From: Clarkia xantiana subsp. parviflora
Lineage: Eukaryota > Streptophyta > Magnoliopsida > Myrtales > Onagraceae
Reading direction: 5' to 3'
Length of the DNA stretch: 64,000 nucleotides
NCBI GenBank assembly: GCA_036873135.1
Contig: JAPTYO010000020.1
Location: 1,356,081-1,420,080 of the forward strand
A program made the position numbers and the translations under genes. The notes beneath the pieces are model-generated. The model made no database searches. It worked only from the letters and a program-made list of their open reading frames with translations, and was not told where the DNA came from. Shown piece by piece: positions 40,503-52,254 of the stretch. How positions within the stretch are numbered: the stretch's first letter is position 1; every line of letters begins with the position of its first letter.

Positions 40503-41149
40503 GGATTAAATGTATTTTTGGTACTACTTCTTTGACAGGAATTGGCTTTTGGTACCACTTTATTTTTTTTGTATACTTTTGGTGCCAACCATTTCACCAT
40601 TGTAACTTTTTTGTAACACCGTTAACTTTCCGTCCAATTTGACCGTTTAGTGTCACATGATTGACCCTAAACTTCTGTTTTTGTTCCAATTTAGTCCATC
40701 TAATACATCCTTAACTTTTAATTTGTTCAATTTAGTCCTAAAGTTTGAAAAACAAACCCTAACCCAAATTGACCTAGCCGGACCTAGCCTAGGGCTAGGT
40801 CCGACCCTGGGTCGGGTTCGTCTGGGTCCGGCGACCCCGACCTAGGGCCAGACCTAGCCCTAGGCTAGGTCCGGCTAGTTCAATTTGGGTTAGGGTTTGG
40901 TTTTCAAACTTTATGACTAAATTGAACAAATTAAAAGTTAATGATGTATTAGATGAACTAAATTGGAACAAAAACAGAAGTTTAGGGTCAATCATGTGAC
41001 ACTTAACGGTCAAATTGGACGGAAAGTTAACGGTGGTACCAAAAATTTCCAATGGTGAAAAGGTTGGTACCAAAAGTATACAAAAAAAATGAAGTGATAC
41101 CAAAAGTCAATTACTGTCAAATAAGTGGTACCAAAAATATATTTAACCC
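40503..41149. mobile_element. Mutator-like long-TIR foldback
   Basis: About 300-bp inverted arms run from GGATTAAATGTATTTTTGGT to its inverse at 41149 (ATATATTTAACCC). Flanks TTTTTTTGC (40494-40502) and TTTTTTAGC (41150-41158) match at 8 of 9 positions, fitting a 9-bp duplication. The core is made of GACCTAGCC/GGGCTAGGTC repeats. Arms share AACTTTCCGTCCAATTTGAC with the inverse arm. No protein is encoded. Confidence 0.78.
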
Positions 41150-41171
41150 TTTTTTAGCCCGACCGTGCTAA

Positions 41172-42932
41172 TCAGTGGCGGAGCTACATGTATTTAAAGG
41201 GATGTATCACATCCCTCAACTTTATATAATTTGTATAGATATAGTGTATATGTAAATTTCGCACTCGCTCACTTAAGTATGAAAAAATATTTGTTGCACC
41301 TTATCACTTAAATATGAAAGTGTTGGAATATTAAATATAAATTTTATGTATAATACTATTTAACATCTTATATTTATTTGTATATATCGCTCGTATAAAT
41401 AAGTGTATATCTAAAAACTATATCTAACTATCTAAGATTCTAAGTAATAATACGTATTCATTTAAATAAATATATCCAATATTATTACCAAAGTAACTTT
41501 TAATAGTCTTTTTGTCTTTAATTTAGTTTAACAATGAATAGTTTGATCAACATTTTTTTTATAGAAATGCTTAATCAACTTATTCAAACATGCAAATGAC
41601 ATGTGAATCTGACTTGCAACATATTTAACATCATTATATCTTTACCGGTACCCTATCTTTACGGAAAAAAGACATGTCTTTTTCAGCTAATATTAAATGT
41701 ATGTCATCTTACCTATACATAAATTATGAAGTTATGATTGATTGATGGATAGCACGTGATCTCAGGTATTTTCACATTTTCATCTATAATATATATTTGG
41801 TGGTAATACGTAATGTCTAGGACAGACATCTATATATATTGTATAAACGAAATACGAAAGTACAACATTACAATAACGAAATACGAAAGTACAACATTAA
41901 CGAAATTAAGAAAGCAACCAGTTCGGGAATAACCACCAAGTTCCCGTAACAACAAAATTAGTTGTTTTTTTAACGAAGTTATGGGCTAAAACATTTGATC
42001 TACCAACCCACAACACAGAGAAATCCGATAGTAGATATAAAACATATTTATTTATTTATCTTTTTTTATTGTTCTTATATATTAGAATATAAAAATTATG
42101 TTATATTCTAATATATACGAACAATAAAAAAAGATAAATAAATAAATATGTTTTATATCTACTATTGGATAATTCAGATTTCTCTGTGTTGTGGGTTGGT
42201 AGATCAAATGTTTTAGCCCGTAACTTCGTTAAAAAAACAACTAATTTTGTTGTTACGGGAACTTGGTGGTTACTAAATATCCCGAACTGGTTGCTTTCTT
42301 AATTATCGTTATTGTAATGTTGTACTTTCGTATTTCGTTAATATATAAGTCGAAGTTAAAAAAAAAAAAATACTATGTACATATAGAAAATAAAAAGAAA
42401 TATAATTAGTTCTTAGGTTTTTTTTTTTTGCCAAGAGTTAGTTCTTAGTTGTAGACTTGACACGTGAGACTTCCGTCCATGCACTTGAGGTGGGTGGGTC
42501 GCGTGGGGAGTTACTTCCTCAAGGATTCATAATATAATAATAATAAACTAGAAAAATAAGAGAAATAAATAAAAATGAGATGGGATTTATCCTACGGTGA
42601 AGATTAATGCGACGGAGTTTCGGGACAGCAGATGTCCGTCCTAATGTCTATGTATTTTAATACATATTTATTGAGTAAATTAATAATGAGCTAAATATAA
42701 TTTAGAACATGGTATTATTTAATACATAGATCAACTAATAACCAAAATATTTTTACATTTACTAAATAGATAATAACTCTAGTGAGCTCCGGTCGTACCT
42801 CCGGTCGTACTATGAATTATAAGATATTTTACTTTGGGTCACACCATTTTACTTTGAGTTGCACTCTTGACCCCGGATCCTGATCCGCCACTAATTGCAC
42901 CATTTAGCCCTAAATCTTGGGTCCGCCACTGC
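41172..42932. mobile_element. candidate composite TIR element (CAGTGGCGGA ends)
   Basis: CAGTGGCGGAGC at 41172 faces its inverse GTCCGCCACTG at 42932; a second TCCGCCACT lies at 42883. I see no convincing target duplication. The ends may belong to separate copies of a common plant repeat. A long hairpin lies inside (41845-42341). Confidence 0.3.
41845..42341. repeat. long near-perfect hairpin (~245-bp arms)
   Basis: Arms 41845-42091 and 42098-42341 are almost exact inverse copies through TTTGATCTACCAACCCACAA, TTAGTTGTTTTTTTAACGAA and ATATGTTTTATATCTACTAT (or inverses); the loop is about 6-8 bases. The left arm has an extra ~27-bp tandem copy of ACGAAATACGAAAGTACAAC sequence absent from the right arm. 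The near identity indicates recent origin or maintenance. No open frame spans it. Confidence 0.9.
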
Positions 42933-43239
42933 GTGTATACCAGATACATGAGTGCTAAAACTATTCACGGACCACGTGTCCCGAGAAACACCCCAACTAA
43001 CCTCCTAGTAATTGATACAAAATATAAAGAAGGAGAAGAGAATGAAGGAGATGAGATAGAAGAGGTAGCAATAGTTGTCTGGTGTTCTCTAAAGCTGAAT
43101 TTACCAACAGTCAATGTAAAGCCTAGTAGGTGATCCTTTATATGGACATGCTATCCTCCCTGGACCATACAAGGCTATAGAGGATTTCATCGTCAACATT
43201 ATGCCGTTCATAGATTCCATTCAAAAATGATCAAATTCT

Positions 43240-44252
43240 TATATTTTCTTATATTTGATTTGTTTAGTGATATCCCACAGAAACTCTACAAATTGCATCA
43301 ACGCGGCATGTTCCATGGGAACATTTTGAATGGAAGTATTTACGGAAGCGGTATAGTAATCAGAGATGATAAATCATCATATTTTTACAATGTTGGTATG
43401 AATCTAAAAATATTTTTATATATATAAGTATTAATAACCATCGAAGTAATTTTTATTTTTTTTTCAGCCAACTTTCCGATAGATGAGATTTATGGGATTT
43501 TAGATGATCTAAGAGGTATGGTTGCATTGATAACAATGTTAAACGGATCAGTTAGCATTAGTGATGGCTTAAAAGGTCAACTGACGCAACTTTCCAGTTC
43601 AATAATCTTTCATCGTCAAATGTGGAATGCACATATAAGTCGTAGAGGAATGTAATATTATTAACCGTCTCCGTCATGTCTTAAGAGCTTTATAATTACC
43701 ATTTCAAAAATTGAGTTTCGTAATTACTAATTATATTTATTTTCAACAGTTTACCATTCCATCCCAATCATGGCCTCTGTTCCATCCATTATTTTGGGAT
43801 AATACTCAAAGGGATTTTTTTATGCGCACATGCTATACTTTCTTCAATGGTTATTCGGATCAGTATGTCAAGCAAATTATCTTAGGTCAATGGGGTTGTT
43901 GGTTGAACTTAACCCCGCCAAAATAGTCTATTGCGGTTTATAATGGAGGAAGTAATTTCAATTGATACAATCCATTTGAATTATTCCAACATTGGAGGGT
44001 AGCACGTGACCACAAAAAGGACTACATCTCTATATGGATAAGCAACTTCAATATCTTATATATATATTATTGCGCTAATTTTGCTTATATTATTTTGTTA
44101 ATAAAACTTTTATTCTTAAATTTTCTTTTTGTACAGCATCCCAATGTCAAGCAACCGGTATTTGTGCAAATTGAATGGGAGATCAACAGTAGTTGTGATA
44201 TTATACAACAAGCCTATGATATGGTGGATTTAACTCTAAATCATATGAACGC
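43240..44252 (+). pseudogene. decayed kinase/KEN-domain-like locus (uncertain)
   Basis: Exon-like segments: ~43267-43395 (LYKLHQRGMFHGNILNGSIY, HGN resembling a kinase catalytic loop), 43468-43635 (NFPIDEIYGILDDLRGMVAL), ~43750-43925 (PLFHPLFWDNTQRDFFMRTC) and 44147-44252 (QPVFVQIEWEINSSCDIIQQ). The first junction joins in phase (GTATGA donor, TTTTCAG acceptor). The second does not join in the coding frame, and the third segment runs into a stop. HPLFW followed by a charged helix resembles the start of the KEN ribonuclease domain of IRE1/RNase L-like proteins. No complete kinase core is present. Assignment is tentative; a lineage-specific gene with different splicing is possible. Confidence 0.35.
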
Positions 44253-44518
44253 GTAAGTTGTTGTTTTTTATTATAATAATAATTATACGCCTAGTTAATG
44301 GTTACATCCAAAATATTAAAGACTGATTATTCCCCCACGATGTGTATATTGCTGATCGGTTCAACTTATTAACTGAACTTGGAAGCACCGGTATGTATCA
44401 AATATCTATGTAACTTTACCAAAAAATAAAATAACATTTATTTATTATGCAAAGCTCATTATGTGACTACATACGTGTATTGCTAGTAATATGTATTCTA
44501 AAGGAAGCCAAGCTCTAA

Positions 44519-45382
44519 GGGGGTGTTTGGATGGATGTAATGTGAGATATAATCTCATATTAAATTCCACATTATATCAACATTACGTTGTTTGGCAAAC
44601 CAAACGATGTAACATGAACTCTGTAATGTAATGTGCATTGTAATCTGAGATTACGACGGGTTGTTCAATACTCGTAAAAACCAGTTGACTTACCATCTCA
44701 ACGTAATGTGAGATTACATCCGTTTTTTTATATAATGTGAGATTATGTCCAACATTACGTAGTTTTTATTATTTAATTATTTATTTTATCTCCCACTTTT
44801 TTATTTCTTTATATTTATCTCCACTCTTTTATTATGTCACTCATTTTTTAGTCTAATTCACTCTCAGTATATATACTTCTGCTATATATATATATATATC
44901 TAAACCCTTAATTTATAAGAATAACTTCTCTTTCTAGATGTCATGTTAGATTTATCGATCACCTAATTACTCATTTATTATAAAGAATACTGCATACAAT
45001 ATTAGCATAAAATGAAATTCTCACGTTTATTTTTTTTTAATAACATAGCAAGTAAGAATGAAAAATTAACTCTAATATTTTCAAACTTGATGTTTAAATA
45101 TTGAATATACAGTTTAGGGTACTTTTTTTTTTTTTTTTTCAAAATAAATACATTTTCATATTAAGATATAATATATTTTTAAATAGATTAACATTACAAT
45201 GTACATTACAAAGTACATTACATACCAAACGAAACACTGTAATTTGACATTACACTCCACATTACAGCACAACCAAACACTGTAATCTGACATTACACTC
45301 CACATTACATTGTTGATTACGAACCAACCCGTTCGGTCACAACATTACAAGTAATCTCACATTACGTCCATCCAAATCCCCC
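44519..45382. mobile_element. PIF/Harbinger (Tourist-like) element
   Basis: Termini GGGGGTGTTTGGATGGATGT and its inverse ending TCCATCCAAATCCCCC, flanked by TAA at 44516-44518 and 45383-45385, the 3-bp duplication typical of the superfamily. Subterminal TAATGTGAGATTA motifs recur in both orientations. It has no transposase. A second family copy is at 51174. Confidence 0.85.
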
Positions 45383-45503
45383 TAAGCCTCTAACAACTTG
45401 TGTTTCTGGCAGAAGAAAACAACTCGTGTATTTTTTTCTTCTAAATTCAAGGATAAAATAAATGTTACAAACATATATATTTATACGAGCTAGGACCACA
45501 AAT

Positions 45504-48500
45504 CACTACAAGAGAATATGACATTACCGACACTTACTACCGGCACTACCAGAAAAACGTCGACTTTTATTTTTTATTTTGAAGATAGCGGCACTTATTG
45601 TAGTGCCGCAATCTTTTTGTACTTAACGGCACTTTAAAAGAGCCGAAATTATTTATTTAAAAAATAAATAATAACTCAGCGGCACTTATTAAGTGTCGTT
45701 GTCTTCTTCAACTATCGACACTTACTTAAGTGTCGATAGGTATTTATTTATTTATAAAAAAAATAATCAACGGCACTTCTCTAGTGCCGAACTGTTATTC
45801 TTTATTTAAATAAAATAATAATAACCAACGGCTCTTATCCAGCAATTGTGTTTTCCCCAATTTTCAGTACTGCGATTTAGGGCATCAGAGAGACAAAGAG
45901 CTCCCCTGGAGAAGTAGCTGCCGTTCACAAAGAGCTCATCTGCAAGTCCACTCCTCTCAATTAAGTCAGCAATAAGATAGCGGCACTCATCTGTAATCCC
46001 TTGCAACAACTCAAATTAGGTTATCCTGGTAGCTTAGATCTCAACATCTCTCAGCCCTGACTCCTAAATGGTAAGCTTCTGATCGGGGAACGCTCCAGCT
46101 TCTGGTAAGTATTCTAGATTGTCGTCAGCAAGATCTAGGGTTTTTGGTCCAGCGATCTGGATTGTGTATCTAGTCATCTTCAACGTTTCTTTATTTTAAG
46201 CTATACAGTTCATGACTGGTGATAACTTGCATTAGATTAATGGAAGATTTCTCTTGATTGAGCTGAATAATGCTTAGATTAGGGCCATGGCCGCTGGCTT
46301 TGGACTAGATTCTTGCATGCGCTGAGTGGAAGGGGCAAGAGATTCTTCAAAAATATTTCACTGAAGAAATCGTGTTTTTGGCTGTTTGATTAGCTGTTGA
46401 TATGTGGAAGAGTAAGTTGTTACGTCTGATCCAGAATACGAAATCTGAGGGAAATGGAACCTCGCAAGATATAATAGAAATAGTTTTGTTGTAGACAGCA
46501 GGAAGTTTTGCAGCACTCTGATTCGATTCAGATCCTAAATTGGGATGATATTTTAATTCTCCTTCCTAAGGCAAAATTAATTGAGTGTTGACTATAAATA
46601 TTCCTTTATTTTTAGAGCTGGATGGGTATGAACCCGAGACTTAGATTATTAAGGGATGTAGCGCTACACATAGTCTGTTTTTGTTTATTATGTCTACCAT
46701 TACCAACTGCAATTCAATTCAAAACTTGGGTTATCATGCTATTTCTGAATACTGAAGAAGTTCGAATTGTGTCCGAAATACGTGTTAATGCTTGTTGTCA
46801 CTTCAAACAAAACTTATTCAATATCTGCTTAAAACTCTTGAGTAGCATATTGTGTGAATAATTTTTCTTGGGAAGTAAAAGAGTGGTGTGGGTTCAGTTA
46901 AGTGAGTTGATGATCTTATATCCAGCAGAATGAATTAATAACACTAGTTTCTGCAATATTTAAACCAACTGAGGCAATTTATTATGCTTCGAAACACCCT
47001 TCTGCATTATTGCCTATAAGTTCATGAAGTTTTGGACTGAATGAAGTTTTGTTGACTTTGCAGATGGATAATTTAACTGGATATGTTAGTGCTAATGAAG
47101 ATGAATATGAGGATGCTAATGAAGATGAAGATGTTAGTACTAGTGAAGATGATGATTATTGTAGTGAATCAGAAGAGTCTCCTACTATTGGGCCACAACT
47201 TGAGGCATTCACTCATAATCAAGTTAATCAAGTTGAGGCGATATCAAAGGGCAAGGAAAAGGAAGTAGAAATCATTGGTAAGAGTCATTCACTTAGACCC
47301 ATTATTGATGATTCGATATAACCTAACTTTTTTTGTAATTTAACTTTGTTTGTAGACTCTATGGGCAGAGTCCGTTTGAGAAAAGGACGTTTTTGTCCAG
47401 TAGATATCTGGCAGATGGACGCCGGTGACAAAATTGTTGTTAGGTGTGATGATTATGGTCGCCCTAAAAGAAGATCCAGTTCAGTTTTGGCAAGTTGACT
47501 TGGCACTATGGCGCGGCGCCCCAATATATGTCCCCTCACCTTCAACTATACTGGAGATCGTAAGCGTGTTGGATGAAGAAAACTACCGGAATTCAAACAA
47601 ATAGAACTTTTGGGCATTATCAAGGTAATTGTATATAGTTAAATAGCTTATTAGTATTGCAGTAGAATTCATTTTTAAAGTATTTCTATATCATTTTACT
47701 TGTAGATTACTTCACATAAATGATATTGTTTTGTTTTGTTTTGTTTTATTTATTAGATGAGATTTGCTTGACTAGAGGATCCAAGTGGACGTTTCGATAA
47801 AATTGTATTAAAAAGTCTTGGCAAGAAAGTAAAGGAGTAAAAGTATTCATTGAAGAAAGAAGCTTTTGAAAAGAGTTCCGATCCATAGGAGATCAAAAGA
47901 TTAGTTCCTACGAATGTGGATTCTCATCAATGGGATGAATTGGTGAACTATTGGTTTTCAGATTATTTCAAGGTAAGATCAGTATGACAAACAAATTTAT
48001 GGTGATGATGGTGAATTCAACAATAGCTCACTTTAATATATCATGTGAACTGATCCTAATTATAATTGTCATTAATGAAGGATTGTTATCGCCAACCAAG
48101 AACACTAAGGGGTGATACTTCTTACTCAAGTGTTCATACCCAGGTCAGATTTCCTGATTTTTCAGATTGCATGACTTTGTTTAGAATTATATGTTATATG
48201 ATATAGAACTCTGTGTATTTTATTAACAGGGACGAGAGGCAGTATCTTCAAGTGTTTTTAGTCAGGTCAGTAAACATCGTTAAATATAGAAAGTAACATT
48301 CTCAAGTCAAGATAAAAATTACCATTGATCATTTTGTGATTTTATATATTTGTAAACAATTGGAGTTAACAGTTGTTGTTTGGATTGTTATCACAGGGTC
48401 GAGATGCATCATCTTCAAGTGTGTTTAGTCAAGGCAGGAAACACCGCAGAGTTAAAAAAGCAGCATATTCTAATTGTCAAGTTAAGAAAGTACCAAGTGC

Positions 48501-49082
48501 AAGTCAGGTTGGGCAGTCCATAAATGCACTTGGACTGTAGGTATATATATATATATATATGGTTGTTTATGTATAAACATAGTGGTGCTATGTTAAAACC
48601 AATTCTGTGTTTTGTCCTAGTGTTCATGTCAGGTCTGTGTTATCTTGCTAGTTAGGCATATACTGAATGGATGCTATGTCGAAACAGTCATTCTAGCTGG
48701 TATAATGGGTGTTATGTTAAAAAAAATTCTATATATAATGACTGTTATGTTGATATGTGTTAGACTGTATTTTTGTTTGATAATGTATTATATATACAGG
48801 GTTGTATTTAAAAAAAAAAAAAAAAAAATACACAACGGCACTTACAGAAAGTGTCATTGCTTACAACACTACGGCACTTATATAAGTGCCGTTTTCTGTT
48901 TTCTTACAACACAACGCGGAACCACTGCGGTGTGTGTACGACATTAAGAAAAGTGCCGGTAAATACCAGCGACACTGTCTTCCTAGGCACTTGTGGAAAG
49001 TGCCGTTATTTACTTAGTGGCACTAGAAAAGTGCCGCTATTTGACAAAAAAAGTGTCGATAAATGCTCTTTTTGTTGTAGTG
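45504..49082. mobile_element. CACTA (En/Spm) element, both ends intact
   Basis: Left end CACTACAAGAG, right end CTCTTTTTGTTGTAGTG, flanked by a perfect 3-bp duplication AAT (45501-45503, 49083-49085). Length 3579 bp. Both subterminal regions are arrays of GGCACTTA/AAGTGCCG motifs in both orientations (45540-45840 and 48830-49060), as expected for transposase-binding sites. The interior holds a decayed TNP1-like gene but no TNP2/DDE transposase, so it is non-autonomous. Ends pair at about 10-12 bp. Confidence 0.9.
47049..48540 (+). pseudogene. TNP1-like (plant transposase_24-type) gene remnant in the CACTA element
   Basis: Exon 47064-47275 or so encodes a very acidic segment (ANEDEYEDANEDEDVSTSED). 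After an intron, 47356-47600 reads GRVRLRKGRFCPVDIWQ and then SVLAS*LGTMARRPNICPLT, matching the family pattern in which a Trp normally follows the Ser; the TGA at 47496-47498 is a nonsense mutation. Near 47935 the frame reads WDELVNYWFSDYFK, a typical WxxLVxYW motif. Three short downstream exons carry repeats of a SSSVFSQGR motif (48120-48150, 48230-48270, 48398-48440). The accessory protein is therefore broken. Confidence 0.65.
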
Positions 49083-49184
49083 AATGTGGCTAATGTCACG
49101 TGTAAATACATTAATAGACCATGTTCATGCAACCCACCACTCTATGGCATTTTTTAATTAAAGATGGGATGATTTGTTGTTAAT

Positions 49185-49560
49185 GGTTATTTTGATTCAT
49201 AAAGTTTGACAACTTTTGGGGTCAGACCCCGGTAATTCAGATTGGGGTCGGAACCCTGGGCTAGTCCAGGACTAGGTTAATTGGACCTAGTCGTCCAATT
49301 GTGGTCAGTTTTGAAACTTCGGGACTAAATTGAACAAAATAAAAGTTAAGTATTAGTGAGACTAAATTGAACAAAATAAAAGTTTAGGGTTGATCACGTG
49401 ACTTACACATGTCACTTAACAGAAAACATGGACGGTGTAACGGTCGGACCAAAACTAGAAAATCTGCAAACGTATGGTACCAAAACTAGGCAAAAAAAAA
49501 AACATAATGGACCAAAACCCAAAAGTTGTCAAAAATTATGGACCAAAAAACCTATTAACC
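49185..49560. mobile_element. Mutator-like foldback, degraded left arm
   Basis: The right end (TTATGGACCAAAAAACCTATTAACC) is inversely repeated, with decay, at 49185 (GGTTATTTTGATTCATAAAG). The interior has GGACTAAATTGAACAAAATA and GGACTAGGTTAATTGGACCT, as in the elements at 40503 and 57373. No target duplication is visible. Confidence 0.55.
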
Positions 49561-49573
49561 TTTTTTGTTAGGG

Positions 49574-50600
49574 TAGTTAATGTTAGATTACGGGGAGTAA
49601 TCACTACGGATACTTAAACAAGGTACATGCTAGTAATTAGAATTACGCAGCGGGAGTTTCACACATACCTTTAGGATGATCCGTAGACCCAAGATCTTCG
49701 CTGGAGGGAGTTCACGATCCTCCGGTCGGGACCCATAGAGGTTCTTGTTAGAGAAGCCCTACGTGGTGCAAGCTCCACAGCTAAGCCTCTGATCGATTCT
49801 CGGCACGGGGACAGATCTCTGGAGAGTTTGCTCGAAGGCAATTACCCTTGGTGAGGGATATGGTTCGGCCGAAACTTTCAGGGTGTTGGGTTGAGGGTTT
49901 TTCTCTCTAAAACACTCTTGTGAGGGAATTGTGATTAACCCTAAAAAATCCTCTAACAACTCTTATTTATAAGAGTAGTAAAGTGGACTGGACTTTACCC
50001 CACCTAGGCTTTCGGTCGGCCTATGTAATTGGGGAGGCCCAATTTTGGGCCTCCCATGTCAATTGGGATTTGGGTCTAGCCTAATTAACCTAATGTGACA
50101 TTTACCCAAGTTCATTAGGTAAACTATACATATTATGTGCTACCAATTACGGCGCCCATTACCATATACTTACAGGTAACACTCGTAAAACATTTACTAT
50201 ATGCTTAAATTAATTATCACTCTCATCGGATCAACTCGTAAATGACATAGTTAGGAATGACAACGAGTCGAAACTCACGGTATTAATTCACAAGTCACAT
50301 CCCATATATACACCAATACATTTCATGTAATTCATATCTGCTCCATATATGTGTGAAGAGAGTGATTGGGGTTCCGAATTGGAACCTCCGAGAATATCTG
50401 AATGTGCCTATAACATAATTACCCACAAAGTTGTTATATATTACAATGCAAGCCACTAAGGCGCACATCGGAGGTTGTCAAATTCTTTTTGTCGGCATCC
50501 CAATCATTTTCCATGTGTGAAATATAATGGATCACTTGTATCCACAGTACGATATAAGTACTGAACCGCTACACCATATTACATGAGTTACAACACAACA
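49574..50600 (-). mobile_element. probable solo LTR (Copia-like)
   Basis: On the minus strand a TATA-like TTATAAATAAGAG (~49970) is followed by a leader-like GC-richer segment ending in TAATCTAACA at 49574, the form of an LTR 3' terminus. No primer binding site, gag or pol follows on either side. The 5' (right) boundary and the 5-bp duplication could not be fixed, so the limits are approximate. Confidence 0.45.
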
Positions 50601-51173
50601 TAATATAATTACCCACACAACACAATTTTTATTTCAATACCTAAAAATAAAAAATAAAAAATCATTTTGATCCTTAAAAATATTAAAATACATTTTTTAC
50701 TCCAAAAGTTCAAAATAACACAATTATATATTTTGTAATTAAACTATAACCGGCAGTCATAAATGTCACCGACAAGGTTGCTGGCGGTCAGAATTCGACG
50801 ACAATTGTCGTCGTCGACCACCTCCTGGGTGGTCGGAGCTCTGGTTGGATTCATAAGAGTCTCCATTTGGGGTCGGAGAGCTCCCAATTCGAGACTCTCC
50901 AACTTCAGAGGTGGTTGCCAGCTGAAGTTTATGTGGGCTTGATTTAGGTTAACCTATGAATATTCACGGTTTAGAAGAATCAACTCGTATTCAACCCATA
51001 TTCATATAATTATTATATTTAAAATAACTATAATAGCCCCCACATATTTATGGATAATGCAATTCACTTACAGGTAAAACTCATATCTATTATCATTTAT
51101 AGTATAATGATGTTCATAAATATTTTTCCTTTTTCAAAATCTTAGCAGTATTTAAGACCCTTAGGGGGTGTTT
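50601..51173. other. intergenic DNA with a GC-richer patch
   Basis: 50750-50940 is less AT-rich (GACGACAATTGTCGTCGTCG palindrome at 50797-50816) with no open frame of note. No gene recognised. Confidence 0.4.
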
Positions 51174-51908
51174 GGATGGATGTAATGTGAGATGTAATTT
51201 CAAAATACGTCACACATTACATCCACATTACGTTGTTTGGTTTGCCAAACGACGTAATGTGCATTGTAATGTAATGTGCATTGTAATATGAGATTACGTT
51301 CAAACTTCATTCAATGTAATGTGAGATTACATCAAAAAACGGATGTAATGTGAGATTACGTCTAACATAACAGAGTGTTATTATTTTATTATTATTTATT
51401 AAATAGATAAAATATTCGTATTAATTTTACAGTTTATTATGATAATAATATTGTTGTTGTTATTAGTTATTTATTTTTTATATACTTCATATTTCATTAT
51501 TATAATAAATAATAATACACATGATATTCATATAAAATGAGTAAGTCTTTTTCGTTGCATTTTTTTATGAAAATTATTTTATAAAACTATATATAATGTT
51601 TTAATTAATAGAAGTTTAATAGTTGTGTGTATTGAGTTTAAATATTTAGCCTTTAGAATTCATAAAGAATTATAGTGTTAACCACAAATAATCTTTAAGA
51701 AATTAGTTGTTGTCAAAATATATATTTATATTCTTTTAAATATTATCATATTATGATATAATATACTCACATATAAATTAATATAATAATAATAAAGTCA
51801 TATTACGATGTACTTTACAACACAACCAAACACTATAATCTAATATTACATTACTAATAATGTCACATTTCAAGTAATCTCACATTATGTGTCCATTCAA
51901 ACGTCTTC
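51174..51908. mobile_element. PIF/Harbinger (Tourist-like) element, second copy
   Basis: Starts GGGGGTGTTTGGATGGATGT and ends TCCATTCAAACGTCTTC, flanked by TTA at 51171-51173 and 51909-51911. The interior shares CGTAATGTGCATTGTAATGT with the copy at 44519. The right terminus has diverged. It lies about 350 bp upstream of the GRF start codon and may overlap its promoter. Confidence 0.8.
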
Positions 51909-52254
51909 TTACTTCTTAATTAATTTGTAACATACTAAAGCACACATCATTGCTCCTATTTTTTATTATTATTATTTTTTTTTAAAAAACATGTATTTAG
52001 TTATGAACTTATGATGCGATAAATAATTTGTCAATGAGAAAATATCCAACTAATTGAGTAATTAAAGTGGTCGGTCCCATGCAAAACCCCAAAACCCAGT
52101 TTCACATTCAAGAAACAATCCATCTCTCTCCCCTTAAAACTGCTTCTTTCCGGACACACTCCCTCTCCAACAGCTCCTGTCTCTTTAGCTAACGACTGAA
52201 AATCTGATGCTCCATCACTTGTTTCCCAAGTTTGAATCTTTTTCTTAAATCTTC

